64,000 bases of DNA from Kitasatospora arboriphila (GTDB lineage Bacteria; Actinomycetota; Actinomycetes; Mycobacteriales; Mycobacteriaceae). The stretch covers positions 62,001 to 126,000 of the forward strand of contig NZ_JNYV01000004.1 in assembly GCF_000717275.1 (NCBI RefSeq), read 5' to 3'. The notes under the pieces are model-generated. The model saw only the letters and a program-made list of their open reading frames with translations. It was not told where the DNA came from and searched no databases. This document shows, piece after piece, positions 43,451 through 52,700 of this stretch. The position numbers and the translations under genes were made by a program. Every line of letters starts with the position of its first letter. Positions within the stretch are counted from its first letter, which is position 1.

Positions 43451-44321
43451 CAATACGGTCGCTTGCGTAATACCGACAATCGGACGGCCTGAATTGGCTC
43501 GCGCCGTAGCGAGTGTGTCCGAGCAATCTCGGAAAACGGAAATTATCGTTGTTTTGGACAGACCCGATGAGGAGTCGTCCGTCAAAGCTATGCTGCAGCA
43601 GTGGGACGTCACGCTGCTTACAACAAACGGCGGCGAGGGGGGTAACGTCGCGCGGAATACTGGGGTCCGGGCTGCTACATCGTTGTTCGTCGCGTTCCTG
43701 GATGACGACGACTGGTGGGCTCCTCACAAGCTAGAGAAGCAAATGAGGGCCGTTGAACGGGCTGAAGTTCGAGGGCCAATAGTCGCGGCAACAGCGTTCT
43801 GGTTTCACAGAGGGAACGCTGTCTCAGCTATTCCACGTCAGGCGTACGACAGCGAGCGCGAAGACCCGGCGTCCTATTTGGTCAGGCGAGATCGCCTGCT
43901 GTTCGGCCAGAACGCGATGCAAACTAGTTCGCTAATTGTCAGCAAGCAGCTGGCTCTTGAGGTCGGGTGGTGTGCGACTATGCGCAAACACCAAGATTGG
44001 GACTTCATCGCGCGATGTCTTCGGCGGGCGGATGTATCCTTCGTTTGGGTGCCGGACCCGCTAGTCCACGTGGTTCAAGGTAGCGAAGGCTCAATCTCGA
44101 GGGGCGCAAACTGGGAGCAGAGTCTTGCGTGGCTCGAGGAACACCGCCAACACCTTTCGGCGAGAGCTGCCGCTGATTTCACCTGCGTGCACATCCTCCG
44201 GTCGGCCCTACGTCACCGAGATCGTGAGGGTGTTGGGAAGGCAGTCTCGCTAATTAAGATGTTCGGAATGCCTCATTTGGCGGCGCTCGCGGTCGGGTTA
44301 AGCGGTGTCCGTGGCTCATAG
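43443..44321 (+). CDS. GT2-family glycosyltransferase
   Basis: A 292-residue GT-A fold enzyme. VIPTIGRPELARAVASVSEQ begins the domain, GEGGNVARNTGVRAATSLFV and the AFLDDDDWW metal-binding motif follow, then HQDWDFIARCL. It adds a further sugar to the lipid-linked unit. It overlaps the WecG-type gene by 8 bp. With the initiating transferase and the WecG-type enzyme, only three glycosyltransferases are seen, so a short repeat unit is expected unless others lie elsewhere. Confidence 0.92.
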   Translation: MADNTVACVIPTIGRPELARAVASVSEQSRKTEIIVVLDRPDEESSVKAMLQQWDVTLLTTNGGEGGNVARNTGVRAATSLFVAFLDDDDWWAPHKLEKQMRAVERAEVRGPIVAATAFWFHRGNAVSAIPRQAYDSEREDPASYLVRRDRLLFGQNAMQTSSLIVSKQLALEVGWCATMRKHQDWDFIARCLRRADVSFVWVPDPLVHVVQGSEGSISRGANWEQSLAWLEEHRQHLSARAAADFTCVHILRSALRHRDREGVGKAVSLIKMFGMPHLAALAVGLSGVRGS

Positions 44322-45645
44322 AACGGAGACGCGTCGACGCCCCGAAGGCATCGCCGGGAAAGCTCGATTCAACGGCATCGCAGCAACGTTGCAACAGTTG
44401 GTGAACGTCGGCGCCATCGGGCTCTTCAGCATCGTGCTTGCGCGGGCTGTATCTGTTGCCGACTTTGGCGTCTACGCATATGCAATCACGCTCGCGTCGA
44501 TCGGTATGGCTGTCGGAATGGGCGGCATCTACGGGCTGGGTATTAAGTCGTTTGTCGACAACCCGGAACGAGGCGGTCAGATCACTACTTCCATAATCCT
44601 GATTCGCGAGTCCTTTAGTGTGCTGGTTTATGGGGCTATTTTGCTGGTTGCAGCGCTCTCTGGACAAGATTCTGCAATAGTTTTGAACGTGGCCATCGCT
44701 GGATTGGCAGTTTTTGGCAAGGTGCTCGATGTTCCTGACTTATGGTTCCAGGCCACTATGTCCGCGTATATCTCGGCTTCGGTAAAGATTGTATTCGCCG
44801 TCGCCTTCTTTGGATGTCGAATGCTGTTCGTGGTAAATCAGGGTTCAATTACTGATTTCGTATGGCTGCTGGCCGCAGAATATCTTTGTACTAGCCTAGC
44901 TCTCTATGTGGTTTATTATTTCTGGGGGCCGAAGCCTGCCTTCGGGCGTCCGGCCGCTCGTGACATATGGACACTGGCAAGCCAATCTTTTCCGCTCTGG
45001 CTTTCGTCGGTCGTTAACCAACTTAATCTCCGGATTGGCGTCGTCTTACTGCAAGTTCTCGCTAGCTTTGAGGCAGTCGCTTTCTACACAGCTGCTAGCC
45101 GTATTACCGACGTAGTCTTTGCGGTGCCAATGGCGTATGCCACTGCCACGTTTGCAGTTCTAATCGGGGAAAAAAAGGGAACGCTAAACGAGTATCGAGG
45201 GTACCTCCAGCGATCCCTGACGTCTGCCTGCTGGATGGGGATACTTGTAGGCGGTGTTATTGCGAGTTCCTCGCACTTGGTGGTTCCATTCCTGTACGGG
45301 AACGCGTTCGCTGAATCCGCTGACGTGCTTACAATCCAAGCGTTGGCGTGTCCCTTTATCTTTATGAGCGCGATATTTAGCAAGTGGATCATCGCAGAAG
45401 GCACTTATTGGATGTCGCTTGGTCGATACCTGATTGGGTTGATTCTTAATCTGATATTGTGCTTCGCGCTGATTCCGGGTTTGGGTGTGAACGGTGCAGC
45501 AATCGCGAGTGTGCTGGCTATCGCGGCGTCGGCTTACCTTTTTTGTTTCTTGCGGCGAGATACCCGGGAGCTAGCCAAAATGATGAGTTTCGCGTTTATT
45601 GATCCGGCAGTATTGATCGTGGCGCGTTTAAAGCAGAAGGTGTAG
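44305..45645 (+). CDS. Wzx-type oligosaccharide flippase
   Basis: A 446-residue MATE/PST-type transporter with about twelve to fourteen membrane segments. It begins after a basic N-terminus with NGIAATLQQLVNVGAIGLFSIVLARAV interrupted only by small residues, and has VSVADFGVYAYAITLASIGM, typical of Wzx proteins. It would flip the lipid-linked repeat unit for the Wzy-like polymerase. The GTG at 44305 overlaps the GT2 gene by 17 bp; a GTG at 44311 is possible. Confidence 0.88.
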   Translation: MSVAHRTETRRRPEGIAGKARFNGIAATLQQLVNVGAIGLFSIVLARAVSVADFGVYAYAITLASIGMAVGMGGIYGLGIKSFVDNPERGGQITTSIILIRESFSVLVYGAILLVAALSGQDSAIVLNVAIAGLAVFGKVLDVPDLWFQATMSAYISASVKIVFAVAFFGCRMLFVVNQGSITDFVWLLAAEYLCTSLALYVVYYFWGPKPAFGRPAARDIWTLASQSFPLWLSSVVNQLNLRIGVVLLQVLASFEAVAFYTAASRITDVVFAVPMAYATATFAVLIGEKKGTLNEYRGYLQRSLTSACWMGILVGGVIASSSHLVVPFLYGNAFAESADVLTIQALACPFIFMSAIFSKWIIAEGTYWMSLGRYLIGLILNLILCFALIPGLGVNGAAIASVLAIAASAYLFCFLRRDTRELAKMMSFAFIDPAVLIVARLKQKV

Positions 45646-45653
45646 GAGCTGAA

Positions 45654-46679
45654 ATGAAGGTCTCGTCAAACCTGCGTCGTTGGCTGAAAGTTAACATGTT
45701 TCCGCTGATGGTGTTGTGGGATATAGTTATAAGAGGTGCCTTTTGGGCCGAAGTGTCGTCGGTGTATATGGGAATCCGCCGGCATCAGCGTGACAACGAA
45801 CTCGGTCGGGGCGAGTATTTCGTTCGTCGTCACATTCACATGCTGGAAAAGGGACTGTCGATGCGACCGCGTCGTGACACTTTCGCCGAAGGGTACATCC
45901 GCGATTTGGTCAGGCGTTCTGGAATGGCGATCGTATCGGGCGCACTGGACAGTGAAACGGAGAGGTGGGTTCGTGATGTACTCGATGCCTACTTTGATGC
46001 GACTGCTGCGAGCCCCTCGACGATCTTGGCGTCCGCTAGGGAAATGTATGAACAGTACAGAATTCCTGGTAGTACTGAAGAACGTCTCGCGCCACGGCCA
46101 GTAGGCGGTGTCGAAGCGGGTGGTGACCTTCCAACGCTCGCGCAGTTGGTGTCACTAACGTCTGCTCGTGAGTCGGTTCGTTGGTTTGAGCAAACGCCCG
46201 TTGATCGCGAGGTCGTCAACGCGGCGGTGCGTGTTGCTCTCGAAAGCCCATCTGCATGCAACCGATTGCCGTACCGCTTTTACGTTCTTGACAGTCCGGA
46301 GGGAGCGCAGCAGGTGGCAAATCTTGTTGGTGGAACCGCTGGATATCTATCGAATATTCAGTCCCTGATCGCAGTCGTCGGCGACCTGTCGGCTTACGCT
46401 CATTCGCGTGACCGCCACCTTATATACGTTGATTCAGGATTAAGTGTTATGAGTCTTCTGCTTGGGTTCCAAGCTCAGGGCGTAAGTACGTGCTGCATAA
46501 ATTGGCCAGACTTGCGGGAACCGGACCGAAAGATCTCCAAACTCCTCGGACTTACAAGTTCGCAACGCACTGTCATGCTTGTGGCATACGGGTACGCGGA
46601 CCCTGAGGGTCTCGTCCCATCGTCGGGTAAGAGGTTGGTGGCGTCGAACATGTCGTATGCAGGTTTGGGCAACCAGTGA
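45654..46679 (+). CDS. Nitroreductase-family protein in the polysaccharide cluster
   Basis: A 341-residue protein. The N-terminal 110 residues are unusual for the family and contain YFVRRHIHMLEKGLSMRPRR. The nitroreductase core starts with SARESVRWFEQTPVDREVV, with PSACNRLPYRFYVLD and GVSTCCINWPDL. The family binds FMN. What an FMN reductase does in capsule synthesis is unknown; reduction of a sugar or lipid precursor, or a redox sensor, are guesses. It lies 8 bp after the flippase and overlaps the pyruvyltransferase by 4 bp, so it is in the operon. Confidence 0.85.
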   Translation: MKVSSNLRRWLKVNMFPLMVLWDIVIRGAFWAEVSSVYMGIRRHQRDNELGRGEYFVRRHIHMLEKGLSMRPRRDTFAEGYIRDLVRRSGMAIVSGALDSETERWVRDVLDAYFDATAASPSTILASAREMYEQYRIPGSTEERLAPRPVGGVEAGGDLPTLAQLVSLTSARESVRWFEQTPVDREVVNAAVRVALESPSACNRLPYRFYVLDSPEGAQQVANLVGGTAGYLSNIQSLIAVVGDLSAYAHSRDRHLIYVDSGLSVMSLLLGFQAQGVSTCCINWPDLREPDRKISKLLGLTSSQRTVMLVAYGYADPEGLVPSSGKRLVASNMSYAGLGNQ

Positions 46680-47848
46680 GGCGCCGAGCGATCTTGATTA
46701 CTGGCGGAAATTTTACCAATCAAGGCGCCTATTTAATGTTGTGCGCGACTGCCGACGCAATTAGACGCGAGTTTAATGCGCAGCCTGTAATCAGTGTCCA
46801 GACGGGGTCTGAGAGAGAAAAGCGATGGTTAGGATTGGACAGTCTGGCGTGGGTGCCTCGACTGAACATTCGTCTTATGGGTCGGGGAATTGGTCAGTCG
46901 AGCTTCCTGCGCCGCCGCCTACCATTAATGCTGGGTTCAGACGTAGATGCTGTTTTTGACATTTCGGGTTTTGTGTTTAGCGACGAATGGAGTCACCTAA
47001 ATCTCGACAGGCGTGCTCGTGATCTGGCCATGTGGTCCGAGGCGGGAGTACCAGTCTACCTACTCCCGCAAGCGTTCGGGCCTTTCGCGAAGACCGCTTC
47101 CAGCGCTCGGACTGTTGTGGGTACGAGTCGCATGGTTTTTTCTCGTGACCGAACGTCGAAGAAGCACCTGGAAGAACTTGATCATATCGATTTGTCGAAG
47201 ATCGTTGACGGGGTCGACTTTACGGTGGGTGTATCTCCAGAGAGTTTAGAAGGGTTTGAGCACCTCGAAGGCGGTGCGGCGATCGTTCCGAACTGGAATA
47301 TTCTTTCTCGTGGAACCGAGTCTGCGCGACAGAGATACCTCGAAACATTGTCTTCATGGATCCAGGGGTTTGAGGAGCGCGGGACCACACCATTCCTACT
47401 TTGTCATGAAGGTGAGAAAGATGAGGCGATTGGCCGCTCTGTTTTGGCGCAATCGGGTGCTTCGGTTGAACTAGTTTCCGGTCTGAATGGGCGGCAGTCG
47501 AAGTACCTGCTATCGATGTCTCGTTTCACGGTGTCGGGCCGGTTCCACGCGCTAGTTAGTTCCCTATCAACGGGCGTTCCTGCGGTTTCACATGGATGGA
47601 GTCACAAGTACCGCCATTTGGCGGAGGATTTCTCGGTCGTTGATCTCATTAGTGACCCTTTTGGTGGCGTCCTGGAGGTAGGCACGGTGATCGACCGGTT
47701 GTATCGTGACGAGGAGCGAATACGTGGGAGTCTTCGCACTGAGTCTGAACGGCAACTGGAGCGCATCTCGAAAATGTGGGAGGCGATCGCCATGGACATG
47801 GCGGAGTGCCAAACGGTCGTTCGGGACGGAGAGGGAAAGCCTTGGTGA
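46676..47848 (+). CDS. Polysaccharide pyruvyl transferase-family protein
   Basis: A 390-residue member of the family. It starts RAILITGGNFTNQGAYLMLC, has DISGFVFSDEW and the segment PVYLLPQAFGPFAKT, then SRDRTSKKHLEEL and SRFTVSGRFHALVSSLSTGV near the C-terminus. It would add a pyruvate ketal from phosphoenolpyruvate to a sugar, giving an acidic polymer. The GTG start overlaps the stop of the nitroreductase gene. Confidence 0.88.
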   Translation: MRRRAILITGGNFTNQGAYLMLCATADAIRREFNAQPVISVQTGSEREKRWLGLDSLAWVPRLNIRLMGRGIGQSSFLRRRLPLMLGSDVDAVFDISGFVFSDEWSHLNLDRRARDLAMWSEAGVPVYLLPQAFGPFAKTASSARTVVGTSRMVFSRDRTSKKHLEELDHIDLSKIVDGVDFTVGVSPESLEGFEHLEGGAAIVPNWNILSRGTESARQRYLETLSSWIQGFEERGTTPFLLCHEGEKDEAIGRSVLAQSGASVELVSGLNGRQSKYLLSMSRFTVSGRFHALVSSLSTGVPAVSHGWSHKYRHLAEDFSVVDLISDPFGGVLEVGTVIDRLYRDEERIRGSLRTESERQLERISKMWEAIAMDMAECQTVVRDGEGKPW

Positions 47849-48181
47849 ACGGTGCAGGTGCCTCGGTGAATGAAATCGGTGGGCTCTTGCAAGCGCCGGG
47901 TTGGTTCACCGATTTCGATCTGGCGGTCCAGTTATCCATCTTGTGAAGCGGCGCTGCGCTGTATGCGGCATACTGTCCGTTAGGAATCGCCGATGTCTTT
48001 CGGTAGCTGGCCTTGGGGTGCTGGTAGCGGGAAAGCGCAAGATCCGATCCAGTGCGCCTTGTAGTCGAGCGGGGCGACGATTGTAGTTACCACCCGATTG
48101 TGCACCTCGGTCCGGCGAAATGCCGCCGACAAAGTGCACGGATGTCGAATATCTCGCATATCTAAGAAGGAGTCACGCTCC
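47849..48181. other. Intergenic region before the BY-kinase gene, with inverted repeat
   Basis: 333 bp. A perfect 10-bp inverted repeat (GAAATCGGTG at 47873-47882 and CACCGATTTC at 47908-47917, 25-base loop) follows the pyruvyltransferase stop. It may be a transcription end or regulatory structure, but lacks a T-run. AAGGAG at about 48167-48172 serves the kinase gene. The kinase may therefore have its own promoter. No gene is seen here. Confidence 0.55.
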
Positions 48182-49669
48182 ATGACGCAGGCCTCGCAAC
48201 AATTTACGGACATCGGGAGAGACTCTCTACGGTCGATGGTGAGCATCCTACGCCGCGGCTGGTTGGTCGTCTTGGCGTCCACCCTTGTGTTAGGAATCGC
48301 TGCGTTTGCCGTTAGCCTCGCACAAAAACCGGTCTACCAGTCGACAGCAACGCTGTACGTGACATCGGCGACCGAGGACTCTGTGCAGTCCGCGTACCAG
48401 GGTTCTTTAGCTTCGCAGCAGCGTGTCACGTCATACACGAAGCTTGTCGATTCAGACGCAGTAATCGGGAACGCCTTGGATGGCGGGCCGTTGGGGCTCT
48501 CTGTCGGTGAAGCGCGGAGCGCGCTTCGCGCTTGGGCAACTCCTGAGAGTGTACTTCTCAATGTATCGGCTCAGAGCAGCAACAAGGATACCGCTGCGGC
48601 CCTCGCGAACGCAGCCGCAAACTCGATGACGTCGTACGTGGCGGAGCTAGAGACTCCTACGGGAGGTGGTTCGCCTCTTGCGAAATTGACGGTAGTGACG
48701 CCTGCAAGTGTTGAGTCAGATCCGATCGCTCCCAGGATCGAGCGCAACACAGCACTGGGCGTTCTCGTCGGCTTGTTGTTGGGCATCGCAGGTGTCTTCG
48801 TTCGAGACCGCTACAACAACAAAGTGCGTAATGAAAGCGAGCTAGCGTCTATCACCGATACGCCCGTTCTTGCGGCTGTGCCCACTGACGATCTGCTCAA
48901 GAAACAAGGCTTGATCAACTTTGGGTCGGGCGCGACGCTCGCTGCTGAGGCTTACCGAAAGTTGCGTACAAATCTCTCGTTCGTGAGCGTCGATGACCCG
49001 TCCCGACGAATCATTGTGACGAGCGCGCTGGCAGCGGAGGGCAAGACGACAACCGCTATGAACTTGGCCGCAGCACTGGCCGAGACTGGCAAGCGCGTCG
49101 TCCTCGTTGATGCAGATCTCCGCAGGCCGCAGGTCTACCACCGCACAGGCGGGATGGGCGACATCGGTTTGACAAATTACCTCAAGGGCGACGGGTCGAT
49201 GGCGGACCTACTGCAGCCGAGTGAGGTCAAAGGTCTGCAGATTCTCGCGAGTGGACCGCAACCGCCTAACCCGGCAGAGCTACTGGGGTCGAAGAAGGCA
49301 GGCCAGGGCATCGAGAACCTCTCGGCGATGTTCGACTACGTCATCATCGACTCGCCACCGCTTCTTCCCGTTACCGATGCGGCGGTCTTGGCCCAGTGGG
49401 CCGACGGAGTTGTCCTGGTTGCACGGGCGAACCAATCCCGTATTCCCGACGTCGCGGCTTGCATCGAACAGCTAGAAGCCGTGCAAGCCAAGCTCATCGG
49501 TGTCGTTCTCACCGATGTCCCCACCCGCGGTGGCGCGTACAAGTACGGCTACTACTACAGCTCCACCGACGTGATGAAGAAGCCCGGGTTCTTCAGTCGA
49601 TTCGGCAAGAAGGCTCCGAAGCATCAAGACATCGAGGCGGTTCTCGAGTCAGCGCCTACACATAGGTGA
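48182..49669 (+). CDS. Polysaccharide co-polymerase with BY-kinase domain (Wzc-like)
   Basis: A 495-residue protein. The Wzz domain has two membrane segments (about 25-45 and 195-215) around an extracytoplasmic loop. The cytoplasmic BY-kinase has Walker A SALAAEGKTTTAMNLA, Walker A' VVLVDADLRRP and Walker B YVIIDSPPLL. A C-terminal tyrosine cluster, YKYGYYY, is the autophosphorylation region. It sets chain length and signals through its phosphorylation, reversed by the phosphatase at 39219-39752. The ATG at 48182 has AAGGAG nine bases upstream. Confidence 0.95.
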   Translation: MTQASQQFTDIGRDSLRSMVSILRRGWLVVLASTLVLGIAAFAVSLAQKPVYQSTATLYVTSATEDSVQSAYQGSLASQQRVTSYTKLVDSDAVIGNALDGGPLGLSVGEARSALRAWATPESVLLNVSAQSSNKDTAAALANAAANSMTSYVAELETPTGGGSPLAKLTVVTPASVESDPIAPRIERNTALGVLVGLLLGIAGVFVRDRYNNKVRNESELASITDTPVLAAVPTDDLLKKQGLINFGSGATLAAEAYRKLRTNLSFVSVDDPSRRIIVTSALAAEGKTTTAMNLAAALAETGKRVVLVDADLRRPQVYHRTGGMGDIGLTNYLKGDGSMADLLQPSEVKGLQILASGPQPPNPAELLGSKKAGQGIENLSAMFDYVIIDSPPLLPVTDAAVLAQWADGVVLVARANQSRIPDVAACIEQLEAVQAKLIGVVLTDVPTRGGAYKYGYYYSSTDVMKKPGFFSRFGKKAPKHQDIEAVLESAPTHR

Positions 49670-49704
49670 TTCGACGCCTCGATGACCGTGAGGAGGAGCC
49701 TTCT

Positions 49705-52700
49705 GTGGGGCAGGTGCTGCGGCAGCCACTGACGCGCGCACAGCGCGCCCTGTGGGCTGCCCAGCAGGCAACTCCTCTGTGTCCTATCAACATTGCGCTG
49801 TGTATCGAACTCACAGGCAACCTGGACGCCGAGCTGCTGCGAGCGGTCACGCTCGGAGTGGCACGGCAAACCGGGATAGCGTTCACCCGGTTCGAGCAGA
49901 CCGAGCGTGGGATCGAGCAGGTCATCGATCGCGGCCTCAGCGACCACATCACTCTGAAAGACCTGCGAACCGAACCCGATCCGGACGCAGCCGGCCACCA
50001 GTGGATGCGCGACGACTACACGCGCCCACTCGACGTCTTCCACGACAGACTCATGGCGTCGGCAATCCTGCGCGTCGCGGACGACCGGTGGCTGTACTAC
50101 ATGCGCGGCCACCACCTCACGTTCGACGGGGCAGGCGCATTCCGTTCGCTGCAACTCATCGTCGCCGCCTACAACGAACGTTCGGCGGACGGTTCCCTCA
50201 ACCTTCCACCGGAATCGGACCTGTCCGGGTTGGCGCAGACCGATGTCGACTACCGGGAATCGCCGCGGTTCGAGAAAGACCGGGCGTACTGGGCCGAGCA
50301 ACTGGACGGCATTGGCCCGCCGATCAGTCTTGCGCACCGCACCGGACAACCCGATCCATCACCACGACGCCAATCCGCAGTGCTTCCACCCGACACTGCG
50401 GTATTGCTCGCCCAGGCCGAGACCGAACTCCGCACAACGATGCCGGTAATCATCGCGGTGGCGGTGTCTGGCTATCTCGCTCGGATCTCCGGGCTGGACG
50501 ATGTGAGTCTGAGCCTGCCCGTCGCCGCGCGCACAACTGCATTGCTGCGCAAGACCTTCAGCACAGTGTCCAACGTCGTCCCCGTTCGCACCGGTATCGC
50601 GAGCGACAGCACCATACGTGCGGCGATCACCTCCACCCAGGTAGCGATGATGGGTGCGTTGCGGCACCAACGCTTCCGGTTCGAGGACATGGCTGAGGCC
50701 ATGCCTGGGGACTCCGGTGTTCTGCCCAACCGGCAGTTCACCGGGCCGCTACTCAATCTCATGCTGACGGTCGACAAGATCAATTTCGGCGACGTGGCCG
50801 GTTCCCTGCACGTGCTGTCCACCAGCGCGGTCGACGACCTCGCCGTCAACCTCTACCGCACCGGCAATCCCTCCGCGCCCGACGAACTGCGGTTCGACCT
50901 GGAGGCCAACCCGAATCGCTATTCCTCAGAAGAACTGGAAGGCCACCACCGGCGGCTCCTCCGGTTTATCCGCGAGGTCGCGGCTACTGCCATCGACGAC
51001 CCCGCAAGATCGTTCGCGCACATCGCGCTGGAGTCAGATGACGAATTATTCCGCCTGACAACCACTTCTACGCCGGTAGTCGCCGGCCGGACACTGCCTG
51101 AACTGCTCGATGCTGCAGCGGCTCAGTACGGCGACCGCCCCGCGCTCCACGCCGGCTGGGCACACTGGACCTACCGGGTGCTGGCTGAACGATCACGCCG
51201 ACTCGCGAACCGTCTGAAAGACGATGGCGCCATCCCGGGTACAACCGTCGCGATCGCAACCGGCCGTGGGCTCGACCAGGTGCTGGCCTTCTGGGCGGTG
51301 GCCCGCACCGGCGCCACCGTGCTGCAGATCGACCCGGCGCATCCGGACTCCCGCATCAACGGGCAACTCGCCCAATCGAACCCGGTGAAGATCCTGACGT
51401 CGCGCGGGGGAGTCGCACCGGGCGACACAACCCAGTGGTGGGACCTGAGCGATGTCGACCTCACCGACACCGCAGATACTCCGATCGAGCTCCCGCGCCC
51501 ACTGACGCTCGACGACATCGCCTACGTCGTCTACACATCTGGCTCCACCGGCGCACCAAAAGGCGTTGAGGTCACCCACCGGGGGCTCGCTGCTCTGATG
51601 GCGCACCAGCGAGTGCTCGGAATCGATGAGAACGCGCGTGTCTCCGGACTCGCGTCTCCGGCATTCGACGCGTCGATCTTCGAAATGCTGCTGGCCGCAT
51701 CGGGTGGCGCCGCACTCTGTCCGGCACCGCCGAACGTGGTGGGCGGCCAGGAGTTGGCGGACTTCCTCACCGGCGCATCGATCACGCACACGGTGATCAC
51801 GCCGAGTGTTCTTGCCACGGTTGATCCTGCGGGGCTCCCCACCGACGTGTGCTCCACCCTCATGCTCGCCGGAGAGGCGTGCCCACCAGACCTCGTCCGG
51901 CGGTGGGGGAGTGACCGGACGGTCCTGAACCTCTACGGTCCCGCAGAAGCGACCATCATGGCGACGGCGAGCGCGCCGTTGCGTCCCCTCGACGAACCGC
52001 CGGCAATCGGGACCGCGATCACCGACGCGACCTGCTACGTCCTCGACGACCAGCTGAGGCCCGTCCCGTCCGACGTGATCGGCGACCTCTACCTGGCAGG
52101 TCCAGGACTCGCATCGGGGTACGCCGGCCAATCTGGCCTCACCGCACTCGCTTTCGTCGCCAACCCCTGGGGAACTGCGGGACAACGGATGTACCGCACC
52201 GGCGACCGGGTTCGGCGGGACTCGACCTCAGGCCGGCTGCACTACGCGGGACGCAGCGACGACCAGGTGCAGATCCGAGGCGTCAGGATCGAACCGGGTG
52301 AGATCGCGATGGCTGCCGAGACGCATCCCGACGTGCACCAGGCGGTGGCCGTGGTCGTCGGCTCGGGTGACACCGAGGCGCTGGCGTTGTACGTCTCCTC
52401 GCACGTAGACGATCGTCGTCTGGCCACCCGCATCCGCAAGCACCTGAGTAGGCGTCTGCCGACGTCGATGTGGCCGGCCCACGTTGTCGTGATGAGAGCG
52501 CTGCCGGTGACTCCCTCCGGCAAACTCGACCGAGAAGCGTTGCCGCACCCGTCGACTGCCAACCAGCGCCCCCACCGGGCTGCACAGACCTCGGCCGAGC
52601 AACTCGTTGCACAGGTGGTCTCGCAAACGGTCGGCATCGACGAACCATCGATGTACGACGACCTGCTCGCACTGGGCGGCTCGTCGCTCGACGCCACCCG

